Assembly: GCF_016772475.1 (NCBI RefSeq)
Contig: NZ_CP068595.1
Span: 6,944,001 to 7,008,000 of the forward strand
Length of the DNA stretch: 64,000 nucleotides
Source of the DNA: Paenibacillus sonchi
GTDB lineage: Bacteria; Bacillota; Bacilli; Paenibacillales; Paenibacillaceae
Direction: 5' to 3'
In this document: one piece after another, positions 1 through 10,702 of the stretch
Layout of the letters: each line of letters starts with the position of its first letter
Position numbering within the stretch: the stretch's first letter is position 1
Program-made: the position numbers and the translations under genes
The notes under the pieces: model-generated
The model's input: the letters and a program-made list of their open reading frames with translations, nothing else
Databases searched by the model: none
Told to the model about the DNA's origin: nothing

Positions 1-581
1 TGCATATGCATAATCAATTCGAAGAACCCTGCCTGCGTCTCGGCATCAATGCCGACCGTAGGTTCGTCCAAAATCAGCAGATCGGGATGATTGATCAGCG
101 CCCGGGCCAGAAAGACGCGCTGCTGCTGGCCGCCGGACAGCTGGCCGACTCTTTTATCCGCTATATCCTGTATCCGCATCACTTCCAGCGCATCGTCGCA
201 TTTCTGCTGCTGTGCTTTGGATACTCTGCGGATCAGATTTTTGTTATTGTATAATCCGGACATCACGACCTCACGCACAGTTGCCGGAAACAATGGGTTA
301 AACGCGTTTTTCTGCGGCACATAGCCAATCCGCTCCCAGTCCTTGAACTTTTTGACCGATTGTCCGAACAGCTTGATTTCGCCGCTGGTTGCGGGGAGCA
401 AACCGACGATCATTTTCAGAAGAGTGGTTTTACCTGCCCCGTTGGAGCCGATAATGCCGAGGAAATCCCGTTCCTTCACCGTATAGCTGAGTTCCGTTAT
501 TACCTTCTGTTCGCCGTAGGAGAAGGATAGGTCCTGTATTTCGATCATATGCTGATGGCAGTCCAGGGATACCGGTTGCAT
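1..581 (-). CDS. znuC: Zinc ABC transporter ATP-binding protein, partial (ZnuC/AdcC-like)
   Basis: The gene runs off the left edge, so only the N-terminal ~193 residues are present. They show the ATPase core in order: Walker A GSNGAGKTT, the Q-loop region YVPQKN, the ABC signature LSGGQQQR and Walker B LLILDEPT. The start at 581 is preceded by AAAGGCGG at good spacing; an in-frame ATG at 548 is the alternative. It lies 45 bp downstream of the zinc-binding lipoprotein gene and on the same strand, so it should energise zinc import by that system in the cytoplasm. The permease gene would be expected just beyond the window. Family membership is clear; metal specificity is inferred from the neighbour and the Zur boxes. 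Confidence 0.9.
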   Translation of the reverse strand, partial: MQPVSLDCHQHMIEIQDLSFSYGEQKVITELSYTVKERDFLGIIGSNGAGKTTLLKMIVGLLPATSGEIKLFGQSVKKFKDWERIGYVPQKNAFNPLFPATVREVVMSGLYNNKNLIRRVSKAQQQKCDDALEVMRIQDIADKRVGQLSGGQQQRVFLARALINHPDLLILDEPTVGIDAETQAGFFELIMHM

Positions 582-626
582 GTGAGTACCGCCTTTCACT
601 TATACTTTCTACTTATACTTTCCTTA

Positions 627-1601
627 TTATTGTAAGGCCAGAATCAGATTTTGCAAATTTTTCTCCATCAGGGTGAAATAATTGTCCCCATTCTTCTCCT
701 GTGCTTCTGTCAGCCCTTCTACCGGATTAAGCACCATGGTGGATACCCCGGCTTCAGCCGCAAGAGTTTTGGCCAGTTTGTCCGATACCAGCTCTTCGAA
801 GAAAATATAGCGGATGCCTTCCTTCTTCACCAGATCGGCAAGCTTCAGCAGGTCCTGGCTGCGCGGTTCCGCATCGGCGGACAGTCCCATAATGGCATGC
901 TGGGTCAACCCGTAATCACGGGCCAAATAAGCAAAAGCCTGGTGGGATACCACAATCTCATGATTAGGCAGCTTGGCAAGTTCTGTTGCAAATTTACTGT
1001 CCAGCGCCTTCAGACGCTCCGCAAGCTTGTTGTAACGCTCTTCGTAACCATCCTTATGCGCAGGGTCAACAGACTGCAGGCTTTCTTTTATATTCTCCGC
1101 CATAATAAGCGCTGATCTGGGGCTTACCCAGGTGTGGGGGTCGGTATGCAGAGTGTCTGTGTGGCCTTCTGCTTCTGCTTCCCCTTCTCCACCATGATCA
1201 TGCCCGTCTTCCTCGTCAGTCATGATATAATCAACACCTTTGCTGACCTCCACCGCTTTGGCTTCGCTGTCCGCATCCAGGCTCTTCAGGAAATTCGGCA
1301 CCCAGCCTTCCAGCCCCGCTCCATTGTACAGGAACAGCTGAGCTTTGGAGGTATTGATAATATCCTGGCTGCGCGGTGTCCAATCATGCGGCTCTACACC
1401 TACCGGCAGCAGATTGATGGCATGGATATCCTCCCCGCCAATCTCGCTGGCAAATTCATATATAGGATAAAAAGTAGTAATTACGTTGACTTTACCTTCC
1501 ACGATACTTCCGCTGCTCTTCGGACCACAGGCTGCAAGCAGCAAAAATACCAGCAAAGTCAGCGTAAGCAGCACGCCCCTGTGCAGGCTCTTGGTTAACA
1601 T
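627..1601 (-). CDS. znuA: Zinc-binding lipoprotein of ABC importer (ZnuA/AdcA-like)
   Basis: 324-residue cluster A-I metal-binding lipoprotein. A signal peptide ends in the lipobox LAAC with Cys25 as lipidation site. Likely metal ligands are His72 (PHDW), His156 (DPHTW) and His220 (SHQAF). Between the first two lies an acidic His-rich loop (about residues 129-152, with GHDHGG and GHTDTLH), a feature typical of zinc rather than manganese binders. It would capture Zn2+ outside the membrane and pass it to the permease. It is the first gene of the znuA-znuC transcript and has two Zur-like boxes in its promoter. RBS GAGGAG lies ahead of the ATG. Manganese specificity is possible but less likely. 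Confidence 0.92.
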   Translation of the reverse strand: MLTKSLHRGVLLTLTLLVFLLLAACGPKSSGSIVEGKVNVITTFYPIYEFASEIGGEDIHAINLLPVGVEPHDWTPRSQDIINTSKAQLFLYNGAGLEGWVPNFLKSLDADSEAKAVEVSKGVDYIMTDEEDGHDHGGEGEAEAEGHTDTLHTDPHTWVSPRSALIMAENIKESLQSVDPAHKDGYEERYNKLAERLKALDSKFATELAKLPNHEIVVSHQAFAYLARDYGLTQHAIMGLSADAEPRSQDLLKLADLVKKEGIRYIFFEELVSDKLAKTLAAEAGVSTMVLNPVEGLTEAQEKNGDNYFTLMEKNLQNLILALQ

Positions 1602-1619
1602 TGGATTGATCGACTCCTC

Positions 1620-1672
1620 AAATCGTAAATTTTACTATTTGAATTATAATAGTAATAGTTACGATAAGTCAA
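1620..1672 (-). promoter_or_regulatory. znuA promoter with two Zur-like boxes
   Basis: On the minus strand a promoter TTGACT (1667-1672), 18 bp spacer, TATAAT (1643-1648) reads toward znuA. Two 21-bp elements match the Bacillus Zur box layout of 9-bp arms around 3 bp: 1620-1640 (arms AAATCGTAA and TTACTATTT) and 1647-1667 (arms TAATAGTAA and TTACGATAA). The second fills the -35/-10 spacer and the first lies just downstream of -10, so bound Zur would block RNA polymerase. The site match is seen; binding is inferred. Confidence 0.8.
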
Positions 1673-1696
1673 CAAGCCCACTACAACCTAAACAAT

Positions 1697-1735
1697 AAAA
1701 AAAGGACAACTGCGCCATTTTCGCAGGTTGTCCCT
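1697..1735 (-). terminator. Rho-independent terminator of metG
   Basis: Reading leftward, GGACAACCTGCG pairs with CGCAGTTGTCC (one bulge) around a short A-rich loop and is followed by seven T. It sits 30 bp past the metG stop and insulates metG from znuA. Confidence 0.85.
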
Positions 1736-1766
1736 TTCTGTAAGCCAAGGCCGGATCAGTCCCGGC

Positions 1767-4108
<2,342 letters not shown>

Positions 4109-4114
4109 ATTCAA

Positions 4115-4143
4115 AATATACCCATGTGCAGGCTTCATGTCAA
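4115..4143 (-). promoter_or_regulatory. SigA-type promoter for the metG leader
   Basis: TTGACA (4138-4143), 17-bp spacer, TATATT (4115-4120) on the minus strand. It is close to ideal, places the transcript start near 4108, and overlaps the end of yidD. Confidence 0.8.
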
Positions 4144-4402
4144 GTTGGCTTGACTGATTCATCCCCCGATAACCGTTCATCCCGCGGCGGCACCGGATCA
4201 AGCCCTCCGGGATGAAAGGGATGGCATCTGGCGATCCGCTTGGCGGCAAGCCATGAGCCCTTTACCGGACCATGGACCTCGATCGCCTCCAGAGCATAGG
4301 CTGAGCACGTGGGATAGAACCGGCAGGTTGCCGGTTTGATGGGGAGATATACTTGCGGTATACACGGATTGGCGCCTGAATGGCTCTGCGTCCCGCACTC
4401 AT
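4140..4402 (-). pseudogene. yidD: yidD, membrane protein insertion efficiency factor, frameshifted as given
   Basis: Two frames together encode a typical small YidD: first part [10 protein letters not shown], then in the shifted frame [16 protein letters not shown] and RCHPFHPGG. The frames join if one C is added to the CTCCCCATC run near 4340, giving [16 protein letters not shown] and an 87-residue protein of normal length. YidD is a membrane-associated helper of YidC/SecYEG insertion. Its ATG lies one base after the zur stop, so the two genes are probably co-transcribed and translationally coupled. Homopolymer location and intact flanking sequence suggest a sequencing error rather than a true loss. 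Confidence 0.85.
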
Positions 4403-4403
4403 G

Positions 4404-4865
4404 TCAGTGGCCTTCTTTGCCGTGTGCCGCCAGGGCTGTCTCTTCTTCACGGTGCTGTTCACATTCCTTGCAGTAGCCGAACACCTCGAATTTATGCTTA
4501 ACCACCCGGAACTGGTCGGGCGTATCCGTCAGATTCATCGGGCAGAAATGAATCGGGTAAGTCTTCATGCATTGAAGACAAATCATATGGTGATGGTGAT
4601 GATCCTGATTACAGCTGCCTTTGAACTTCACCCCGTCCTCAAACACCACTTGCTCCAAAACTCCCAGCTCCTCCATCACCCGCAGATTGCGGTATACGGT
4701 ATCGAAGCTGAGTCCGCTGTATTTGCGGCCCATATGCTCATATACATCCTTGGCGGATAAATATCCCGTATTCTCGCCGAATAGCTTGGCAAGCGTTTTG
4801 CGCTGATCGGTGATTCGCAGTCCCTGCCCCGACATGGCTTCCAGTATTTGATCTGTCGACAGCAT
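4404..4865 (-). CDS. zur: Zinc uptake regulator Zur, Fur family
   Basis: 153 residues with a winged-helix DNA-binding domain containing SFDTVYRNLRVMEELG, then a metal-binding part with DHHHHHMICLQC and a second pair CKEC, the structural zinc CxxC motifs. The HHHHH-x-ICLxC block and CPM / HKFEVFGYC segments resemble Bacillus Zur more than PerR or Fur. In zinc-replete cells it should repress znuA, whose promoter 3 kb away carries two Zur-type boxes. The start at 4865 follows GGGAGATGAG; upstream in-frame starts would add an unrelated extension. Identification as Zur rather than Fur is by motif resemblance plus context. Confidence 0.88.
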   Translation of the reverse strand: MLSTDQILEAMSGQGLRITDQRKTLAKLFGENTGYLSAKDVYEHMGRKYSGLSFDTVYRNLRVMEELGVLEQVVFEDGVKFKGSCNQDHHHHHMICLQCMKTYPIHFCPMNLTDTPDQFRVVKHKFEVFGYCKECEQHREEETALAAHGKEGH

Positions 4866-4955
4866 TCGCTCATCTCCCATAACATGGTCTTTGTGTTGCA
4901 CTCTCTTTATAATGCCCCAAAACCAAAGCCCCGTCAATGAAGCCGCGCTTACCGG

Positions 4956-5002
4956 CAGCAAAAGGCCCGCCAGCCATTCCCCATAGGAAGTGCTGACGGG
5001 CC
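4956..5002 (-). terminator. Terminator after the stalk-domain gene
   Basis: Reading leftward, GGCCCGTCAGC pairs with GCTGGCGGGCC (one G-U) around an 18-base loop and is followed by TTTT. It lies 20 bp past the stop at 5022. Confidence 0.75.
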
Positions 5003-5021
5003 TGTTAGTGAAGCCGCCGGC

Positions 5022-7318
5022 TTATTTAGGAGCCGGAATCGGTGTGAAGACAAGGTTCACCGGAAGATTGCTGCCGGAAGCAACCGAGAATACGATATCC
5101 ACCGGACCTTCGTAGTTCCCCGAGCGGTAGACCACGGCATTCATATCGGAACTGGCCAAGTTTCCTTTGTTCGGCAGATTGACAATCGTACCGTTGACCA
5201 TCAGCGAGCCCAGATAATTGCCTCCGCGCGGATTGAACGTAATCAGCGTATTCTTAGCGACACTCTCAAGCCTGATTTTGTAGAGTACACCGAAGTTACC
5301 TGCGTTTGAAGCCTCAGTTCCGCTCATCGGATCGGTACCAATCAGATTCTTGTCTTTGTCGTTGTCGCCAAGCACCAGCTTGGATTGTGTGGCCCCAACC
5401 TGATCGAACACACTGATGATGCGGGTCGAATCCGGGTAGGTTCCCCGGTTGTGCACCCCATCACGGTCCAGCAGAGGAAGCGTTGACAGCAGCGCTACCG
5501 GATCTTTACTCTGCTCAACCATCACAACATCATACTGCACAGCTAAATCACTGAACAGATCCGCGCTCAGCGAGAGCACTTCACCGGGCTTCATGGCGAT
5601 TTTGCTCACGTCAGTCATAATGGGAATACTCTGTCCCGGCTGAAGCGTGATGGTTCCATAGCTGGAGTTGGTGAGCATGGAATTAAAATATTTCTGGATC
5701 GAAATTTTACCTGTATATTCCGGCGACAAGGCCGGACCGGCAATCCCCAGGTACTGGGTGGTAATCGTCGTTGGATACAGATTGCGGTTCGTTGCAATAA
5801 CATACAGCTTTTGTCTTGTAGACATATTGTTCATGTGATGGACCAGAAAACGGGTGGAGCCAAGTGCAGTTTCGCGGTACAGCACGCCCTCGGCGTTGAC
5901 CGTTTCCGGACTGTTGCTGCGAATCAGCATATAAGGCTCGGAAGATAAATTGTACGTCAGGTTAGGCAGTCCCGGAATCATTCCGCCGTCCATAGAGATA
6001 ATGTCTCCCGGAACAGTGAACAGCTTCGCTACCTCATCCTGGGTATACATTTGTTCGCTTGTAATATTGATGGTTTTTTCGAACGTGCTGCTCAATCCAT
6101 GTTTGTCTGTCACTTTGAGCTGAAGCGAAACAGGTCCCGGATTAAAATAAGCCAGTGCGCGGTTCGTCCATTCAACCGTCAGCTCTTCTCCTTCAGGGTC
6201 CGTACTAAGGTCGGTAAGGGTAACCGGCTCACCCATTTTGTATTCATCTTTATCCGTTGAGAAATTCGCCACTGGCGGCTGGTTCGGCTGCAGCACTTGA
6301 ATGGTCGCGGAATACGGATCACTCCATAGTCCGGCTGCATCCTGGACCGAATAAGTGATTGTATAAAAGCCCGGCTGATCGTACATGTCTTTTTTATTTT
6401 CATTCCAAAGCTCTTGTACAATGGCAGTGCCGTTTGGTGATGAGTTTTTGGTTACAAAAGTCACCGGTGTTACTCCGGCGTAGATTTCTGCAGGCTGTAC
6501 CGTAAAGGAAGCCGTTGGCTTTGTGTTCAGCTCAAGAATGACACGTTTTCCCACATTATCTACAGAATATTTTAATGAAAGGGCTTTGGTAATCGAGGTC
6601 AGAGGAATCATGAACGTGCCCTTGAACTGGTATGCAGGCCCTTTCATGGTCTCCTTGCTGCCATTTACCGTATAAATCTTGCTGTCCGTCTTAAAGCGCA
6701 TGATGCTGTCGCCCTTGGTTACAATAACTTCCTTTGTTTTGTAATCATAGGTATATTTCACCTTAACCATATCCACCATGGCACGGATCGAAACATAGGA
6801 CACCCCATTTTTGACGGCCATTGGCTGGTTGGCCAAATACTCTTTGCCGTTCATGTACATTTTGTTGCTGTTCATCATGAGGATGAGCTGGTTTGCTCCT
6901 GCAGCAGGGATAATCTGTCCTCCGGTGGCAAGCGGTGCAACCAGGCCAGGAGCTTCAGTAGGCAGCGCCGACGCTCCAGGGAGCGGGGTCATTGCCGGAT
7001 CCGGGTTGCAGCCGGCAGTGCAGAACTAGTCGGCACCGGTGTCGCATTAGGTAAAGAAGTAGTTACCGGTGCCGTTGTTGGTATAGATGTTGGTACCGGC
7101 GTAGGCGTAGGCGTTGCACTGCCCGGTGACACCAGCGGGGGCAGCGGATCTGTTGATTCAGGCATTAGAGTCGCCGCAGGCGTCGGGGTAGCCTCGGCCG
7201 CTTGAACTACTGTGCCGGATATAGTTGTAGTGCTTACAGGGGCGGCAAAAGCCGGCACTGCCGCTGCAACCTGCGATACAGCCAGGATTGCAACTAAAGA
7301 TAATTTTTTCAAATTCAT
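5022..7318 (-). pseudogene. Secreted stalk-domain protein with PKD-like repeats, frameshifted as given
   Basis: Corrected length is about 765 residues. Order: Sec signal peptide ending AVPAFA (residues 1-25); a Pro/Thr/Ser-rich linker (about 50-125); a copper-amine-oxidase-N-like stalk domain with KMYMNGKEYL and VSYVSIRAMVDM; two PKD/Ig-like segments (PTASFTVQPAE, PPVANFSTDKDE); then a C-terminal region I do not recognise. The reading frame breaks near 7000, where adding one C to ACCCGG restores continuous reading (…AAT-PDPAMTPLPG…); the two halves otherwise overlap as ATGA. The start at 7318 follows AGAAGGAG. The cell-surface location is inferred from the signal peptide and stalk domain; no anchor motif is visible. 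The true function is unknown. Confidence 0.8.
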
Positions 7319-7462
7319 GGTATAACTCCTTCTGCTCCCATTTGTGTTATATAAGGAAATTAAGACTTTCTGTGCACGCCTTATATTCCCGCAAAAACAC
7401 AGCATCCAAACGGATCAGCCGCTGCGGTTTTTGCCACGTTCATTTTACAAAACATAGTATTA

Positions 7463-7488
7463 GACGCATGACACCCCAAAAAGTTTCA
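7463..7488 (-). promoter_or_regulatory. Possible ECF-sigma promoter for the stalk-domain gene
   Basis: TGAAAC (7483-7488), 16 bp, CGTC (7463-7466) on the minus strand matches the SigW/SigX type layout TGAAAC-N16-CGTM. It would leave a ~137-base leader. In the rest of 7319-7635 I see no gene and no riboswitch that I recognise. Confidence 0.45.
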
Positions 7489-7633
7489 TTAAATATTAAG
7501 AAAAGATCAAAAATAATTACCATTTTTTTCACAAAAACAAGGACATACACCTACTGGATTCATTTTTGCCCTCCCGCTCTTATTATCGCCGATTGCCCAT
7601 TTCATTCTCACGGTTTTCTTTTTTTCTCCATAC

Positions 7634-7675
7634 AAAAGAGACGCTTACCATTGGGAACAAGGTAAGCGTCTCTTT
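7634..7675 (-). terminator. Terminator of the sugar porter gene
   Basis: GAGACGCTTACC and GGTAAGCGTCTC form a perfect 12-bp stem around a 13-base loop, flanked by TTTT on both strands, so it may act in both directions. It lies 40 bp past the stop at 7715. Confidence 0.85.
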
Positions 7676-7714
7676 TCGTGCATTTCCTGTATATTTGCAT
7701 AGCTTATAGGGCGA

Positions 7715-9133
7715 TTAGTTATGGACTTCAGACCTTTTCCCCGTCCACATAGCCTCCATTTGCTCAAGCGATCTGCCCTTCGTTTCAGGAACGGCCCGCC
7801 AAATAAACAGAAGAGAGAACAAAGAGGCAATCCCGAAAATCCAGAAGGTATTAGCAGGACCCGCCGAACTCAGCAATGGCGGGAAAAGCTGGGATACCAG
7901 ATAATCGCCGGCCCATAGGGCCATCGAAGCGATTGCGACCGCTTTGCCCCGGATGCGGTTCGGAAAAATCTCCGACAGCATCACCCATACAACCGGTCCA
8001 AGCGATATGGCGAAAGAGGCGACATAAATCAGAATCAAGATCAACACGAGCGGCCCCGTAGTCAAGTCCATTTGAAAAGCAGCTCCGATAATCGCCAGAC
8101 AGAGGGTCATTAATGAGGTTCCGGTCAGAAGCAGCGCTTTCCTGCCCACCTTGTCGATGAGCCATACCGAAATAATGGTGAACAGCACATTGATCAGTCC
8201 AATCCAGATGGTCTGTGTCAGAGAAGCATCCGTACCGAGTCCCATTCCTTTGAATATTTCGGGGGCATAGTACAAAATGGCGTTGATGCCGGTAATATGC
8301 TGCATTACGGCGAGCATGACACCGATGAAGAGTGCACTCCGGATGCCGGGAGTGAACAATTGCTTGAACGAATCGCTTTCATTATTGAACGACTCCTTGA
8401 TATCGAGAACTTCCTGCTTAGCGGCTTCTTCCCCATGGATTTTCACCAGAATCGGCAGCGCTTCATAGGGCCGGTTCCGTTTGATGAGCCATCTGGGACT
8501 CTCAGGTATGAACAGCATGAGGATCATGAACAACAGTCCCGGAACGGCCCCCACTCCGAACATCCAGCGCCAAGCGGTAGAAACATCCCAAGCTTCGTCT
8601 CCCATACCGACAATCCACAGATTCAAAAAGTAAACCAGGAATATGCCCGAGACGATAGCCAACTGGTTCAGAGCAACCAGACGTCCCCGGTATTTGGCAG
8701 GGGCGATTTCCGCATTATAGACAGGGCAGATGGTGGAAGTAATCCCAATGCCGATGCCGCCGATCATGCGGGCGATAATATACCCTGTAAAAGTATCCTG
8801 TACCGCCGAGCCCACCGAACCGAGAATGAACAGAATGGCTGCGGCTAACAGCACCTTCTTTCTTCCAAATCGTTCACTCATATACCCTGAAAGCGCAGCA
8901 CCTGTTACACTTCCCACAATCAAGCTGGATACCGCCCATCCCACTTGAAATTCGCTGAGTGCAAAATGCTGCTGCAGCAGACCGACCGCCCCCGAGACGA
9001 CCGCAATATCAAAGCCGAACAAGATGCCTCCAAGCGCCGCAACAATCGATACCAGCGTAACAAAAAGCATATTGGGCTTCTCATTTTTAAGCGCTTTCGT
9101 CTGAGATATCTCTTTATTAATAACAATAGCCAT
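7715..9133 (-). CDS. MFS sugar porter (XylE/AraE/IolT-like)
   Basis: 472 residues with about 12 membrane segments and the sugar porter signatures: RFGRKK after TM2, PESPRWL before the central loop, QHITGINAILYYAP in TM7, and PETKGRSLE after TM12. It should import a pentose, hexose or inositol by proton symport; the substrate cannot be read from sequence. It has its own terminator. RBS GGGAG precedes the ATG. The next genes upstream on the same strand form a sugar-sensing three-gene system, which makes it a plausible regulatory target. Confidence 0.93.
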   Translation of the reverse strand: MAIVINKEISQTKALKNEKPNMLFVTLVSIVAALGGILFGFDIAVVSGAVGLLQQHFALSEFQVGWAVSSLIVGSVTGAALSGYMSERFGRKKVLLAAAILFILGSVGSAVQDTFTGYIIARMIGGIGIGITSTICPVYNAEIAPAKYRGRLVALNQLAIVSGIFLVYFLNLWIVGMGDEAWDVSTAWRWMFGVGAVPGLLFMILMLFIPESPRWLIKRNRPYEALPILVKIHGEEAAKQEVLDIKESFNNESDSFKQLFTPGIRSALFIGVMLAVMQHITGINAILYYAPEIFKGMGLGTDASLTQTIWIGLINVLFTIISVWLIDKVGRKALLLTGTSLMTLCLAIIGAAFQMDLTTGPLVLILILIYVASFAISLGPVVWVMLSEIFPNRIRGKAVAIASMALWAGDYLVSQLFPPLLSSAGPANTFWIFGIASLFSLLFIWRAVPETKGRSLEQMEAMWTGKRSEVHN

Positions 9134-9326
9134 TTCCGTTACTCCCTTCCATGTATCTATCTCTAACCCTTCAAGATAGTTCCTGTGAAGAAGTATAGCA
9201 CGCGTTTTGCCTGCGGAAGCCGGCTATCGTCTTCACTAAATGGGCGATTATAAGCACTATCTTGACCTTGAGCCGGGAACGGAAGAGGGCTGTGAGGAGA
9301 CTAGCATTTTTTTGACTGTATACCTC

Positions 9327-9356
9327 AAAAAAATCCATGCCGGGGATCCGGCATGG
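9327..9356 (-). terminator. Terminator of the sugar-sensing operon
   Basis: CCATGCCGG and CCGGCATGG form a stem around a 4-base loop followed by a run of seven T on the minus strand, 12 bp past the regulator stop. Confidence 0.88.
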
Positions 9357-9368
9357 AACTTCAAAGGA

Positions 9369-10697
9369 CTATTGCTGCTTCCCCCGGAACTCGGTGGGCG
9401 AAACGCCGGTTATCTTTTTGAAGACGCGGCTAAAATAATTGGGGTCCTTGTAACCCGCTTCAAAGCTGACCTCCTTCAGGCTCAGCCGGCCTTCGCCAAT
9501 AAGCGAGATGGCTTTGTCAATCCGCAGCCGGGTTACGAAATCTATGAACGTTTCTCCGTATTCCTGTTTAAATATTTTGCTGAAGTAGTGGGGATTCAAA
9601 TGGACGTAATCGGCGACCTCCTCCAGCGAAATATCGTCCGTGTAACGTTCCTCGATATATTTTTTGGCCCTGCCCAGCACCGTCAAAGTCTGCTCCTCCC
9701 GCTGCTCGCGAATCCGATGAAGTGCCGAAATGACGTAGGACTGCTGGGGAGCGGTGCTTATAGGCCCAGGGTCATGCGGTGAGCCTATCCGCTTCAGCTC
9801 TTCAAAGTGACTATAAGCTTCTCCGTTTTCCTGCAGCGTTGAAGCAAATACCGCTTCGAAATATGACTCGCGGAACCCCTCCTCTCCTCTTCGCAGCGAT
9901 CCGATCCCGACGGCAGCCTGAATTCCCGTCTGCTGGGAGGCAAGCTCGAAAAGCTGCCTGGCAATCTCTTTATTCCTTTCACGCCAGTCGTTCTCACCCA
10001 TGGAGAGAGGCTTCCGTACAAAAATGACGAGGTGATGGTCGATCAAGGAGCTTACAATGCTGGCAGAGCTATGGATTTTGACAAAGCTGCGGAAATGGTC
10101 GTAAATCTTCTTCTTCTCCTGCAAGGAGGGGTGCCCCTCGAAGGCCACAACGATGGCGCTTCCCTGATCAAGCGGGAAATCGAGCCACTCCGACAGCTGG
10201 GATGCGGTGGAATCCGCCGTCTGGTCAACCATTAATATCAATGCCAGTTCATTTTCAACGAGAGGCAGCAATTGGGACATTTTGTGGCGGAGCTCCAGCT
10301 CCTCGGCGCGCAGCTGCTTCTCCCGCTCGATCTCGGAGATCAATCTTTTCAGCGTGCCGATAATCTGTTCACGTTTGGCAGGCTTCAAAATATATTCCTT
10401 CGCCCCCAGAGAGAGCGCCTCCTGGGCATAAGCAAAATAATCATAGGCGGTAACAAGCACGAACCGGGTATCCGGCAGCCGCTCCTTCAGCTCGCGAAGC
10501 GCCTCCAGTCCGCCGATTCCAGGCATATTGATGTCCAGAATGACGATGTGGGGGCGATGCTCCTCCGCGCATTCGATTGCCTTGCGTCCGTTGCCGGCAT
10601 GAATGAAGCGGAATATCCCCGGCATGGACCGCTCCACGGTTAATTCCAGCCCCTCTCTTTCCAAGGGCTCATCATCCGCGATCAGAAGCCTGTACAT
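9369..10697 (-). CDS. Response regulator with AraC-type output (YesN-like)
   Basis: 442 residues. The N-terminal receiver domain has the acidic pair IADDE, phospho-acceptor Asp55 (VILDINMPG) and the conserved Lys in YILKPAK. A central region of about 200 residues has no motif I recognise. The C-terminal ~100 residues form an AraC double helix-turn-helix (ISLEEVADYVHLNPHYFSK and SLKEVSFEAGYKDPNYFSR). It is the last gene of a three-gene operon, 5 bp after its kinase. It should activate sugar uptake genes when phosphorylated; the adjacent MFS porter is a candidate. Confidence 0.93.
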   Translation of the reverse strand: MYRLLIADDEPLEREGLELTVERSMPGIFRFIHAGNGRKAIECAEEHRPHIVILDINMPGIGGLEALRELKERLPDTRFVLVTAYDYFAYAQEALSLGAKEYILKPAKREQIIGTLKRLISEIEREKQLRAEELELRHKMSQLLPLVENELALILMVDQTADSTASQLSEWLDFPLDQGSAIVVAFEGHPSLQEKKKIYDHFRSFVKIHSSASIVSSLIDHHLVIFVRKPLSMGENDWRERNKEIARQLFELASQQTGIQAAVGIGSLRRGEEGFRESYFEAVFASTLQENGEAYSHFEELKRIGSPHDPGPISTAPQQSYVISALHRIREQREEQTLTVLGRAKKYIEERYTDDISLEEVADYVHLNPHYFSKIFKQEYGETFIDFVTRLRIDKAISLIGEGRLSLKEVSFEAGYKDPNYFSRVFKKITGVSPTEFRGKQQ

Positions 10698-10702
10698 AAA
10701 TT

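Noticed and set aside
7319..7460. Cyclic-di-GMP riboswitch in the stalk-protein leader
   Set aside because: Some GC-rich pairing exists, but the GEMM core motifs are absent.
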